Of a stretch of DNA of 64,000 nucleotides, positions 13,701 through 26,521 are shown piece after piece (the stretch's first letter is position 1; each line of letters starts with the position of its first letter). The stretch is from Liolophura sinensis (Eukaryota > Mollusca > Polyplacophora > Chitonida > Chitonidae). The position numbers and the translations under genes were made by a program. Under the pieces are notes generated by a model. The model did no database searches. It saw only the letters and a list, made by a program, of their open reading frames with translations, and was not told the DNA's origin. The stretch is from positions 71,148,984 to 71,212,983 of the forward strand of contig NC_088300.1 in assembly GCF_032854445.1 (NCBI RefSeq), given 5' to 3'.

Positions 13701-15052
13701 TACCTCCAACTTTACGAATGATAATCATAACAATTTCTGACCATATCCTTTCGATTATCTACAAGTACTTACATTTCTTTTGTTTTCATTTACTAACATA
13801 GACAAGCTTACAATATTGTCATAAACTATAGAATAAATAATCAGATTTCTGTACATGTACATGCAGTTTTAAATGTGTTTATTTATTTATTTGATTGGTG
13901 TTTTACGCCATACTCAAGAATATTTCACTTATATGATGGCGGCCAGCATTGTGGTGGGAGGAAACCGGGGAGAGCCCGGGGGAAACCCACAACCATCTGC
14001 AGGTTGCTGGCAAATCTTCCCACTTACAGCCAGAGAGGAAGCTAGCATGAGCTGGACTTGAACTAACTGCGACCGCATTGGTGAGAGGCTTCTGGGTCAT
14101 TACGCTACGCTAGCACGCTAACCAACTGAGCCACAGAGGTCCCTTAAATATACCTTGATCATTCTTTCAGCTTATTGGTATCCAGGAATAGAACTTGAAG
14201 CATATGGCTACACCAGTATTGTAATATTCAAATAATTTCAAAGTTTTTTAAAAGTATGGTCAACAAGAATATATGTAAAATATGGTCAGTAAACTGTTGT
14301 TTGTATATTTTATTTATGCTGTGTTAATTCACTAGTTGAAGTATTCTTTCCTGCATGAGGTGTTGAAATTCAGTTGTAATATGCATTCATATATTAAGTG
14401 GATATAGTAAACCCAGCTTTAGCATATAATAATCATGGTTAATCCAAACCTGTATTTATTTATAGAACACATGTAACTATGAGAAAAAGATGATCATCTG
14501 AAAAGAAATGATATACATTCTGCATGTAATTGTATTTAAATGTTATCATTTTGCTTTATCATTGAATTGTGGTATCTCTTCTAAGAACTCCTGAACATTC
14601 ATGGCTGAATTAGTTGGTATCAAAGTCAGTTTGGGTATTACAGTTGTTTCTAAAGTCGTGATCAGCTAAAAACTTGTCATCAGAGATGCGAGAAAGTAAT
14701 ATGAGCAAGTAATATTAACAGAGACTTAATTGTACACCACATGACAAGGGAACCATACAGCTTACTTCCAAATCCATATGCAGTTTCTCTAGTGCATGTA
14801 CACAATGTTCATGAGCTGTACTGCAGTGTAAAGCAACGTAGTAGCTATGCTTCATGTGAAAGAAAAGTACATGTAGTATTAAATGTAGTCAACCACAGGA
14901 TTCATAAATTTTCTGTCACTATCAGTGCTTGTTAAAATGGTTTTACAACTGGTGATCAGTGTTTGCTCTTGTCTTTTCAGGCTGACCAGATATGCTATGC
15001 AGTGTTATGTGTCTTCTCATACATAGCTGCCGGGATGGAACAGAGGAAATGA
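1710..15052 (+). CDS. MADD: MADD / Rab3 GDP-GTP exchange protein, C-terminal part (11 exons, 5' end outside window)
   Basis: Coding exons: 1710-2182, 2375-2537, 2973-3093, 3441-3657, 3905-4012, 4566-4730, 5133-5205, 5833-5939, 10271-10343, 12844-12890, 14981-15052 (TGA at 15050-15052). All introns are GT-AG and the phases agree, giving about 538 residues. The family is recognised from [61 protein letters not shown] and the C-terminal [16 protein letters not shown] proteins carry N-terminal DENN domains that activate Rab3/Rab27 in vesicle traffic; those exons lie left of the window. What is visible is the serine-rich linker (first exon), the death-domain-like helical region (3441-3657) and the C-terminal PH-like region (3905-5939). 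The protein ends shortly after SYIAA, without the longer tail I expect in vertebrates. The second exon's donor is the downstream of two overlapping GTs; it is chosen because it keeps frame into KDRSRIWDQ. Introns 8 (4.3 kb) and 9 (2.5 kb) are long and hold no exon I can support. Confidence 0.93.
5636..5755 (+). repeat. SINE 3'-half fragment (family C)
   Basis: The stretch reads GTTTCCTCCTCCCATAAAAT, then an AGTGAAAAATTCTTAAGTA segment, then CATTAAACAACACTCAAATAAATAAA. This resembles the tail half of the SINEs at 19330-19620 and 36395-36480. No tRNA-like head is present, so it is a 5'-truncated copy within MADD intron 7. Confidence 0.5.
5940..10270 (+). other. MADD intron 8 (4.3 kb)
   Basis: Donor AAG|GTACG at 5940 and acceptor TTTCAATTTCAG before 10271. 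The interval is TG-rich on the + strand. I see no second gene, no tandem array and no full SINE inside it. Confidence 0.7.
13455..13541 (+). CDS. Candidate 87-nt cassette (or alternative terminal) exon of MADD
   Basis: Between the last two MADD exons a pyrimidine-rich tract ending CATCACAG is followed by an open stretch reading [12 protein letters not shown] then [13 protein letters not shown], up to a GTATTG donor. The neighbouring exons meet in phase 0 and this segment is exactly 29 codons, so inclusion would keep the frame. If it is not spliced out, the frame stays open to a stop at 13566-13568, giving an alternative C-terminus instead. The amino-acid composition looks protein-like, unlike the surrounding intron. 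I do not recognise it in MADD homologues, and the donor is weak. Confidence 0.35.
13877..14143 (-). repeat. Full-length tRNA-derived SINE (family A)
   Basis: Read on the minus strand it starts with a tRNA-like head: GGCTCAGTTGGTTAGCGTGC is a box A match and GTTCAAGTCC a box B match. A conserved body with GTGGGTTTCCCCCGGGCTCT follows, then a tail with AAATATTCTTGAGTATGGCG, AAACACCAATCAAATAAATA and AAATAAA. The same architecture recurs at 46077, 49236 and 60181. It sits in the last MADD intron. Confidence 0.9.
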
Positions 15053-16870
15053 CATCGGTTTCCTACCATGAAATTGCCCAAAATTCTTCCCAAAAACTTG
15101 CTGTAATCATTTACATGAAACTTACTCCAACAGATTGATTTATGAAATTAATGTGTACCAGAAATCATTATTTTTTATTATCCATTCATGTAGTGGTATT
15201 ACAGAATGTTTGCCTTTAGTGTGTATGTAAATGTATTTGCAGTTGAGTGCTGAAATTAACTGTTGATAATGCTTCCTAATATAAACTTTATTAGATGCCT
15301 ATTTGCATTTTGACTTTAAATAGTGTATATACATAAATATATATATATATATATATATATAAGAGCATAAATTTACATTTTTTTGAACATAGTGTAATTG
15401 ACTTTTTTCTTAATATATAAACGTTACTTGCTGATAAAAAAAATACCTGTTTAATGTAATGAAAACTTTTGCTTGATTGTCTTTCCAATCTTACAGTTCA
15501 GCTGTAATCTCTTCATTCCAAGCTATGTGTAATTTATTTGCTCAATTTAATGGCTACTTGTTTATGTGCACTTGTTTCATTTAATACATTTTCAATATTA
15601 AATATATTTACAAATGACATCTAAAAGCTCTAGCCAATGTACTATACTATCTATAATAGATCCCCAAAGAGGTAAAAAATACACTCAATATTTTCCATAA
15701 AAGTTTTACCTTATTTACAAATGTGCAAGATATTAAAGTAAGAATATTTATTATATTGACAATGAACTATTTTTTCAAGTTCAAATTTGAACCTTTTAAA
15801 CTTGCAATCTAAATGCTTTATTTTTTTAACTCCACCAATGACAGAAAAATAGGCATAAAATATTAGACTGTTTAGGTAGTGCACAACTAAATACATGTAT
15901 ACATGTACCTGTCAACCATGTTAATCCACAACTACTGTGTAGGGTTAGGTGTTTTGTCATTTCCAATCAACTAAAATCAAAAGTAAAACTCTTTTTCAAA
16001 ATTTTGTCTCTGACCTTTTGTGGTGCCAATTCATTGGTGGAAACTGTTGTCATCCTGGTTTGCAAGTGGTCAGCCTACATTGGACCTACAAGTACCTCAC
16101 TGGACAAGGAGATGTGAAGTCATCTGGATATGTAAGAAGTTTCTTGATTGGTGCAGACAGAACCAGATTACACAAAACCTTATCTGACTGGTTGTGGGAC
16201 GAGTGCCCCGCTGCATCTTTATGGGATGCCAAATGGTTGACTGATGCCACTTTGTTGACCTGGATAATTTCAAAGACCCACTCATAGAGACTATCATTAC
16301 ATTAGATGATCTGTGTATATAAAGCCAGCAAAATGGTGTGGGTGAGTTTGTAAAGCTTGGGAATATGAAGACTGGAAGGAGCTGGGACTACTACATTACA
16401 TGACTGGAAAACTGTATAATACCTGCGCTGCCTGGGAAAATTCTATTGAATTGTTTAATGATTCAGAAGTCCAAGTGTTGAGAAGGATGGTGGACATTGT
16501 ACAGTATGTAACTACAAGTCTAAATGTAAAGGTGTTGCTGATGCTGACATTGCATGTCCTCCCAAGTTATAGTACAATCCTTAACCTGTGGGATGGATCA
16601 TTTATAGAGAAAAATTATTTGGTTTGAAAACTTGAAGCAAGTTTTGTTAACATATCACATTATAGGAGTCTCCTTTGTGTGAATTATGAATGAAGTAATG
16701 TTTTGTGACAAGTTACAGGAATGATTTGTTGCTTCTCTTTTCTAGAAGGCCTTAACATTAATGTATGTTAATGGTCAGAAAGCATATATGGATGTGTTTA
16801 TACCTAAGTGTGTACATTGAAATGTAGGAATTGTATGTAAACCAATAAATAGTTTTGGCTCTAGTCTGAA
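15053..16870 (+). other. Probable MADD 3' UTR
   Basis: Follows the MADD stop codon. An AATAAA at 16844-16849 is a candidate polyadenylation signal; nearer AT-rich hexamer variants are possible. A short AT microsatellite lies at about 15337-15360. Open frames at 15949-16287 and 16400-16627 show no recognisable protein and are taken as untranslated. Confidence 0.45.
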
Positions 16871-19329
16871 TGCTAGCTGTTTTCACTGGTTTGGAAAGCT
16901 GACTTGTCTACACCAGGGAGTATATGGTCTGAGTCTCCTTAATTGAAAGTTAAAATGGCTTCATTTCAAATTTGGGTTTCTAGCTGTGGAAAGGTTTCAA
17001 GGTTTAAAGGAAACTTGTGGAAACAGCTTGCAAGTGTACAGTAAAGTGTATAAAGGGAAATAGCCCTGTCACAGGGAATGTTAGGTCAGACACCAGTTTT
17101 CATGCATTTGAAGTACTTGAACATATACATGTGCCGTACACGTACGTGCTCCTAGTGAATTCTTACCAAGAAAGGCAATACCAACATAATTACTTGTGAT
17201 ATTTGATGTGTTTGTTACTTCTAGTTAGACACATGTTTGACATTTTTGTCCAGTGGTAAGGTTTCATTGGACAATGTAAATTGAGGCGTTTGATTGGTCC
17301 AAACCAGAAACATTTGTATAACTATATATACCCCTTTAATGGTTTGTTGTGAACATATATACACATGACAGAACTCAGTATCTCCTGGGTTGTATAGTGT
17401 GAATGTACAAGTAGGTAAATACACTGTACTCCCCATACTAGATATTGAAGAAAACAACACATCAATCAGTATCGGGGGAACCAGTGGTGGTAATTTAAGG
17501 TAAAATTTCATAATGAGGTATAAAAGCATACTTGTTCAGTTTTTCCAGGGTCAGGATGTCAGTATTAGTGCAATGTGCTCAACATTTTGGTGGAAATGGA
17601 TGAAACTGGTTGTGGTATGGTATTACTGATGTTAGGTAAGCACATTTCAGAAGTTACAGGTGCAGGGTGGACGTGGTGTTGATCTTATTAACTGGGAGAC
17701 TCAAGAAGACCGTGTTGTAGGATGCATGTAGATTAGGTTAGGATTCATTGTATCAGCGTAGTGAAAGTAAAGCAAACCCATGAGAATATTCCTGCTTCCA
17801 TGCAGCCGAGAAACAAAAACAAGCAGATTTACCAGTGAAATATTAGATTCTTGGTCCCCTTAACTAAATTTGTAATCAGTGTAGGCTAAATATATATGCT
17901 CTGTTTACACAGTCATACATACCACACATGTCTGTCAGTCTGTTTCTTGATGGGGATTAAAATGCAAAGATGTAGAGGTTGTGAATTTGTTATGGGTACA
18001 TGTACTGATGAGTCTGTGTTATTACTATTTCTTGTGAAGCATCCCTGATTGTTTTCTTCTTTATCTTTACTTCTCAGTTGATTTGGTGAAGACTAAATAA
18101 TTTTATTCATTCCGTGTTATACTGGCAGTTGTGCAGAATTTTTTTTTTTTTTTTTTGCTTTTTGTTACATAATTATGTTTTACAATGTACATGTTTTAAT
18201 TTCACATTATATTATTATGACTGATTTACAGAATATGTGAAAATTTTCTGTAATACTTGATTAAGGATATGTACATGTATACATCTGAATATTTGAGAAA
18301 TCCACTTCTTAAGGACAGCCATAGGCATCATTGTGTAAATATTTTGCCCGGTTTTATTTATACAGTGTACATAGGTCAATCAAATTTGTTTCTTTAATTT
18401 GTTTTTAGCAAGTCCCATAATGTGTTTTTGAATGTGTATCTTGAGTTAAAATAGTGTTTGCTTGTTGGATCCTTGGCTAGGGTCAACAAACTTGGATTAT
18501 GAAGACATCTTGAGCTTAGATAATCAAGTAATAGACATCTTAATTCATTTCTAAAAAGGCTGAGATGAATAGAATTACTACTCTCCTTTGCATTATCAGA
18601 AATTTAACTGTTTCAAAATTTCTGAGAATCTTAGCTGTAGGTCAATGCAGCAGGTATTAGTGCAATGTAATTTGATGTGAAAGTATCGAGCCTGGCCCTA
18701 CTCACAAATTTAGCAGATTACCTTGTCAACCCTCTACATAAAGCTTGTAGTGAGGCTAAGTTCTGGCAAGAATTACAGATTGTTCATGAATTGTTATTCC
18801 AAAAGCTAAACAATTCCTGCTATTATAGACTCTATAAATTGTAGCATGCCTGTAAAATATACTTTTTAGTTGTAAAAAGTATGTGGAACAAAAAGAGAAT
18901 GCATTTTCAATAGCATTTCAAAGTGTTGATAAAATGGTAATCAATTTGTTACAGAAGTTATGCGGTGACCTATGACATCAGCACATCTTTCTCTCTAGCA
19001 AGTCTCTCCGAGTGTTGTATTATTCTATGCTAAATATATATATACATGCATGCCATTTTCTACAATATTCCTCCAAACAGCATGTGGTGAATTCGTCACT
19101 ACTGACCATGTGTTAGCCAATAAAAGTCCTCTTTAGAACTGAACAAACTTCTAATATTTTTATTTTTTATTTGTCGACAAAAGATTTAAAGCTTTATGGT
19201 CCTGCGCCAAACGATGGCACAGCCAAATCCTGTCAACCACAGCTTCAGTGCTTTACCCAACAGACTTTCACATAAACCTTGGCAGATGTAATGGGAGCAG
19301 CTTTCCAGTGCTTATACTAGCAGTAACTA
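16871..19329. other. Intergenic DNA between convergent MADD and NAT10
   Basis: AT-rich, with a poly-T run near 18140-18157. I see no coding exon, tRNA, tandem array or clear transposon. It may include the far end of either gene's 3' UTR. Confidence 0.6.
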
Positions 19330-19620
19330 GTGGGGATTTCCCATTAGCTGTATTGGTAGAGAACTGGCCTTTAGCTGTCGGATAAGAGTTCAAATCCTGA
19401 TGCAACCAACGTAGTGAAATCCTTCAACAGTAACAGCAGGTTAAACCAGGTATAAGAAAAGAGTAATCAGTGTCCGGAGAAATCAACGCCCTTAGCTTAC
19501 AACTTAAGGGGAAGAGTTTTGTTAGGTTGCTGGTGAAGGGCTCTGGTGTATTCCAGGCACTTTGGTTTTCTCCAAACATAGACTGGCTGCTGTCATACAA
19601 GTGAGAAAATCTTGAGTACC
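19330..19620 (+). repeat. tRNA-derived SINE (family C), diverged
   Basis: The head TAGCTGTATTGGTAGAGAAC with AGTTCAAATCC downstream matches the spacing of RNA polymerase III boxes A and B. A body with GGTTTTCTCCAAACATAG and a tail with AGTGAGAAAATCTTGAGTAC follow. It is a separate lineage from the GGGGCCTCCGTGG-headed SINEs but shares their tail style. It is not a functional tRNA because no acceptor stem or anticodon arm can be drawn. Confidence 0.65.
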
Positions 19621-19639
19621 ACAAATATAGAAATGTTAT

Positions 19640-21041
19640 CAGTTTGGACAGCATTATTTGATAGCCATGACCAAGGAAAAGCAGCCAGAGGTTCTTGGCA
19701 AACTTCCACAAGAAAGACTAATATCTGCATCTCTTGTATATATGTACATCAGGCTGGTTAAAACAAAGAAGAAACTTTCACAGAACAGAACATTTATTTA
19801 ATAATGGTTTCTTAACCTTCTGTTCAGCAATACCACAATGTTATCATGGTTCTGTTTGCCATACATGTATGAAATCGTTGAATACCACTTTAAATTAATG
19901 TCTGTCTTACTTTTCTTTAACTGATCGACTTGGACGATTTCACATGAACATTCGCTCTGTGATGTACTTATGCTGCCTCCCAGAACCAACAGGAGAACAC
20001 CTGAATGGACCGAGTGGATGGTCGAAGGGAAACCAGGGACAACACTGAACACTTGATTGTCCATTCAAAATTAACATGTGTCATCTGCAATATGTCTCTT
20101 TTCAAAGGTACCATATTGTACAAACCAGGGCATCCTACTCCTAGACCTTTTGCTGTGGCTTGAACTGCGTACAGTGTATCTGTGGCAATACATACTTCAA
20201 CACGATAATTCAGCTTCAGTGATTTGCAGTTTACTGTAAGCACAAATCATTTCATCCATGACGTACGGGTACATTGTTACTTATATATGCATGTACAAAA
20301 TATGCATATAAATGTACACAAACAATAATCTGAATCTAGAATCTTAAGCTGCTCAAGAAGAGTGAGAAAATTATCAACTCATTAGAAAATACATTCTATA
20401 ACTTCTTCCACTGTTAATGTTTACATTGCAACATTCCACATGACTTCCGACTACAGCTCTGCAAGCAAGAGATGTTCATCTCACAATGTCTTTACACTCC
20501 TCCCACTGTCTACTAAAAACTGCTTGTTCATATGCAACCACTGGCACCCAATTTTTTCCTCAAAAAGCAAACATGACCTGTAGACTAAAACATTAAAGCA
20601 GACGTTTATGTCGTCACAACATTTGTACCAGATTCACGCAACACAATCTTCCCATGATGCACCTGTCTGTCAGAGTACAGGAATTGCACATTTACGGATT
20701 ACACCACTGTCAAATCACTAAACATTCACACAATACATACAGGCAGTTACACAGCTCATCAACAAAGACTTGACCTCACAATTCATCACTCAGTTCTGTC
20801 ATACTTTCCAATATAACACCTATAGTGGTTTCCGCTTTCTTCACTGTGGGCAGATCATCCAGGCTAGATGATGGAGTGAAGAGTATACTGTGACCAGAAA
20901 GCAGGATAAGGCCAGGATTGGTCCAGGCATTTTGCCTCATTCGCTGATCTATGAAATACATGTACATACACATGTTCACTGACTGTTCTGTCAGCATCTT
21001 CAACCAGCTTTCTAATGGCCTTTCACAACCATACATGTACT
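19640..21041 (-). other. Region downstream of the NAT10 stop, probably including its 3' UTR
   Basis: Lies 3' of the NAT10 stop codon. A minus-strand AATAAA near 19790-19797 is one possible polyadenylation signal. Open frames here (for example 19798-20064 and 19968-20243) have no recognisable domain. No tandem repeat was seen. Confidence 0.4.
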
Positions 21042-24000
21042 TCACTTCCTTCCTGCCTTGTGCTTAAACTTCTTTCTCTGTTTCTTAGTAGGTCCTGAAT
21101 CTTCCAACACATCTGTTTGTGACTTTCTCTTTGTCTCCAAATTGTGACTGTAAAAGAAATAACCAAAACTTGTACTGAAGTATATGACTGTCAAATCAAT
21201 CATACAAAATATGTGAATTTCTCATGGAAAACACAACCAACAACACCTCAGTAACTACAACTCTTAATGACTAGTTACTGCAGAGCAGAACACCAGATTT
21301 ATACATAATGAAAAGGTAATGAAAACTGGAAAGCAGTGATCCTGGCTTTTTTTTTTTTTTGGCATTGCAAAATTTCTATGTGGTTCCAAATGATTCTGCA
21401 GTAGAGACTGTATGTGGTTCCAAATGATTCTGCAGTAGAAACTGTATGTGGTTCCAAATGATTCTACAGTAGAAACTGTATGTGGTTCCAAATGATTCTA
21501 CAGTAGAGACTGTATGTGGTTCCAAATGATTCTACAGTAGAAACTGTATGTGGTTCCAAATGATTCTACAGTAGAAACTGTATGTGGTTCCAAATGATTC
21601 TACAGTAAAAATTGTAGGTCTTTATCAGACAGAAAAGATGTACTTCTTCTATACAGAGTCCTAACCTCTGAAAGCTGATTGCTTTGTCTATCCTGAACTT
21701 CCCACTAACATTTTGACACTAAATCAGTCCATTTTGCAGTCTTACCTTTTGACACTAATCAGTCCCTGTTTAGAAGTCACCTTTTTGACACTAAATCAGT
21801 CCATTTTGGAGTCTCACCTTTTCACGGTTAGGAGTCTCATCTTTTGACACTAATCAGTCCCTGTTTTGGAGTCTTACCTTTTGATACTAACCAGCCCGTT
21901 TTAGAGTCTCACCTTTTGACACTAATCAGCCCCTGTTTTGGAGACTCACCTTTTGACACTAATCAGCCCCTGTTTTAGAGTCTCACCTTTTGACACTAAT
22001 CAGTCCCTGTTTTAGAGTCTCACCTTTTGACACTAATCAGTCCCTGTTTTAGAGTCTCACCTTTTGACACTAATCAGTCCCTGTTTTGGAGACTCACCTT
22101 TTGACACTAATCAGTCCCTGTTTAGGAGTGCCCTTCAGTGCCTTGGACCATGCCTCCTCTGAACCCTTGATGGTATACTGAGTCAAGTCCATGTCTTTTA
22201 GCACAGCCAGATCTTTCTTTTTCATTTTGTCTGTCACTTCTTTAGCAGCTTCAGTCTGAAAAACATTCAAAACAAATGCATATAGAGACATCAATGTCAG
22301 AACCTCCTGACTGGATATTGCTGGATCAGCTGACGATTGATACGCCTTTCACTTTTCTCCTTTATCAGCCAACACTATTATGGACCTACTATTTATGTAA
22401 AATGTACAAAAAGTTATACCTTCAATATTTGTTCAACCACAAGACAGAGACACAGAATTTGACCTCAAATTTAGAACACCACTACAGTTAATCATTGTGC
22501 CTGAATCTGGGTGTTCTATTCATCTGAGAAATGTGTTTTCGGTTATCCTACTCTTGTCATATAGTAGTGTAAAAGTGTACTATTTTATGACTTTCACTTG
22601 CCTCTCAAAGTGCATTTTGTCATGCAGATTTTCAGGACACACACAGCAACACATATCTAATCCCATGACATTTTCTCACAAGCACTCACCAGTTCCTGAT
22701 CCATGGCCTGTCCCACAGGTTCCATAATGATCTCTCTCCTCTCCACCAGTTCCGTCTCCACAGATCGCTCCAGGACCCTGTTGAAAGTCTATCAACAAAC
22801 ACATACCAGTTGAATGTACATGGAATCAATGTACACATCAGACAAAGCTGAGGACTTTACTCACCACACCAACCAGTAGACTTGATAACATTTTGACATA
22901 GATGATACTGAGTGAGTGAGTGCTTGGGGTTTAACGTCGTACTTAACAAGTTTTCATATGATGACAGAGGAATTCTAAGACTGCTTGTAATGTGCCTCCT
23001 TGTGGCAGGACGGATTCCCACCACTCTTTTATCTAGTGCTGCTTCACTGCGACACCTTACCGAAGGCAAGTAAGACGTCCCGCCCGAGCCATTATACTGA
23101 TACGGGTCAACCTGTTGTTGCACTATCCCCTTTATACTGGACGCCAAGCGAGGAAGTTACAACCTCCTCTTTTAAGGTCTTAGGTGTGACTCGAGCTAGG
23201 ACTGACCCTGGATCTACCATTCCTGAAGGGGACGTTCTACCAACTGTGCTATCGGGGCCGGTGGATGATTTTAGGATGTGCCTTCACAGGCTCAGTTGGC
23301 CAAGTGTTGGTCTTACAGCAGCCTATCGACCACTGACGGATGAGCCTACAAGCTCAAATCTAGCTTATGCTGATTCACTGGTGGCATTAAGTCAGAATCT
23401 GACCTGCATGTAGGCCACTGGGCTTTGAATACCAGAATTTCATGTTCCTCCATTTATTAATCTGCCTACTGTTGCATAAGTAATGTGATCTATAGGTACT
23501 CCTTATGAGGAAGCCATGCACCACGTTTCAACTGAATACAAGGAAATGTTTTCAAAACAGTCTAAACAGGATAAAAAGAACAATATGTTGAAACATCTCT
23601 GAGATGACCTATTTCACATCTCAAGGTTAACCTGTTAGATAGGACTCTTGACCTAATCACTCACCTGTACTAGTTTACGGATAATCCGTGTGAAGAGACC
23701 CAGAAGCTGACTGACAGGGAGGTCAAGGTCTTTGCTCAAGTCCTCAATCATTTTATGCTGAAGACCGATCCCTAACAACAATGCCTAAGGACAAAGTATG
23801 AAGAAATCTGTGGAGTGAATAGCTAATAAACCAAACAAAATAGAACACCAACACAGTTCACCTCTGTAAAGATTTGCGTTTGAGTTCAGTTGTGTTAATG
23901 ATTCCAAAGGATCTCACAAAGAAGATTTTACACCTGAAATTGGCTTTACTAAATATGACCGATATTATAAACTTAAAACATTTAATTATGTTTTAATATT

Positions 24001-25386
24001 TTCTTCTATTTACAACTGTAGTGGTTCAGAGAAATTAGAAATGCAAACACAGGGAGTAGTTACACTGTTTCTCACAATACGCTAAAATGTACAAGTTTTA
24101 ATGGAAAACTCCAGGTGACTATGCAGGGCACACACCTCTTGAATAGCACTGAGCTGCACATCTATCTTATACAGGAAGTAGAGCTGGCTGAGTGGGGGTA
24201 GGAGGTCCATGATCAGGTGATAGTCCACCATATTCTGAGAGTACAGCTCTAATCGCTTCAGGTCATATCGCGTGAAGAAGCTTTCTAGTTCTGATCGGTT
24301 AACCGCTGCGAAAAGAGACAACATAAAACATCTTTCTATTTACTTTTAACGAAAATCAGCTATGGAAAATTATTCAGACACATTCTTCACGATTTTTTAC
24401 TTTAAAGGAATCCAAAAGATGTTATGTTAAAATGTCAAGTTGGTATTTTAAAAACTGATATTTTTGTTTGAGATCTGGTTTGTATAATTTATTTATTTGA
24501 TTAGTGTTTTGCGCTGTATTCAAGAATATTTCACTTATACGACAGTGGCCAGCATAATGGTGGGGGGAAACCGGACAGGGCCCGGGGGAAACCCACAACC
24601 ATTTGCAGGTTGCTGACTGACCTTCTCACGTACAGCCAGAGAGGAAGCCAGCATAAGCTGGACTTGAAATCACAGTGAACGCACTGGTGGTTTGTATGAT
24701 GTGCTGCTTAAAGGTGGAGAAAAGACAAAAAATGACATAAAGTTCAGATGAAAGAGTGTGAAAAGTTATAAATGTGGTCTTCAATATTTTTTCCGATTTT
24801 TCCTTAAGAAGAAAAAGACACTTGAAAATAATTTTTGCATGGTTGGTATTTGGGACCAACTTTATTATTTATAGTATTATAGTCTTTGTTTAATAATGTA
24901 TAAATGAGAGTGTGACACAGGTTTTCTTCTCCTTTAAATTCAGCTGTTAACATAGCACATGCTAAGTAATATTAGTCTAGTGGTAAAACTAGTCTCTGCA
25001 AAGGTCAGGAAGACGTAACTGTAACCTGTCTTTCCAGCAGACACTCGGACATCTGCACATGGTTGGATACAATAGCAACAAGGCATGAACCTGCCTTCTT
25101 CCAACAATGTCATCCACGACATTGTCAATGACATTGTTAGGTTTTAGGGCTATTTTTTTTTTTAAGAATCAACAGTAGCAAAGCGATTCTCCTACTCAAA
25201 TGTTTTTTAATAGGGTAATTTAAACAGAACATCATCTATCATGTATCAGATTTTACACTTTTTCAGATAATGACTTACTTTTCCGTTTTGTCTTGAAGCG
25301 CTTTTGTTGAAGTATACTGAGAGACATAGATGGTGTGAAATTCCTGAACTGATAAGACAACAACGACAAAAATCGTCTGCGGAAAT
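21042..25386 (-). CDS. NAT10: NAT10 exons 21-26: C-terminal region and basic tail
   Basis: Exon 21 reads DFRRRFLSLLSYQF. Exon 22 has FTRYDLKRLELYSQNMVDYH. Exon 23 reads LLLGIGLQHK and ends FTRIIRKLVQ. Exon 24 has EREIIMEP-like sequence. Exon 25 has MDLTQYTIKGSEEAW. Exon 26 is lysine-rich (KKQRKKFKHK, then the stop), as expected of a nucleolar localisation tail. Exon 25 normally ends with VKR split across the junction; reading on into the intron meets TGA in the next codon. Its 3' end and donor are repeated about ten times in the following intron. Confidence 0.94.
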
Positions 25387-26458
25387 CTGAAATAGATATT
25401 TATACTCTGCATTAATTATTGAACATTAATTCACTTTGCAACAAATGGCTATATATTTACAATCAAGTGTATATTTGTTCTTCTGGACAAAGCCTGGTAT
25501 GAGAGATGCTGCTTCTCACCATTTTCTTCATTTAGTCCAGAGATATTTTATGTATTATCCAAGATTATACAACACTAAATACTGGGCCTTTCTGGACCAC
25601 ATCACAGTACCATATTTTAATTGGACAGATGTAAATGCAGAGGGGTGCCACATGATTCTGAGATCTCAGCTGAATCCTGAATGCAATCTGCTGACACTAG
25701 TTTAATCTATGTCATCATTTTGTAAACTGTACATGGTGTTATTGAGACAGTTTCAAATCCCTTAATACATGTACATGTATGGGCTGTTGGTGGAGGATAG
25801 TAGTCACTTTGATTTGGGCAGGTAGGTTTTCTGACAGGTGAGTAATGACAGCTCATACCTGTTTAGTATGAAAATACAGAAAACGTTAAAGTATATATCA
25901 AACAAATTATGGTAAATGACCTAAAAAATCACCCATGACGAAGAGGCACATTTTACCTGATTTCGAAAGTTCTATTGATGGTAGATACATCTTTAGGGTT
26001 TATTGTTTGGAAGGTAAGATGATATCCTTCTGGATAGATGTCAATTTCAGAACCGGAAGTAATTTTTTACGATATTTATTTTCTTCTAAATACATCACTT
26101 TTTGGACGAAATTTTAAGTCATTTACCACAGCTTTTATACTGTATATATACCTTTCCAGAATGCATTCAGCCAGGATTCTTCCATGTTCACTTCCTCTGA
26201 TGAGTCCTCATTGAGAAGTTTTAACATGATACAGGTGTGCTCTCCTGTCAGTTCATTCTGATGAATAACAACAACAACAGAAAAATATGTGTAACAAATC
26301 CTCAACAACTGGATGCCTAATCTGCCTATTTAAATTTCCTATCACATGTTAAGACATCTTGAGATCCACATTTATCTTAAGTCTTCTCGTACTTTGTTTT
26401 GGAGGCAAGACTATACGCATATTGTAAATATGTACATGTGTGAATGTAAAAAAACAAG

Positions 26459-26521
<63 letters not shown>

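Noticed and set aside
15949-16627. Open frames of 112 and 75 codons after MADD
   Set aside because: No known domain or splice sites; most simply 3' UTR.
23000-23413. 137-codon + strand frame within a NAT10 intron
   Set aside because: Coincides with a family-B SINE-like element in reverse orientation.
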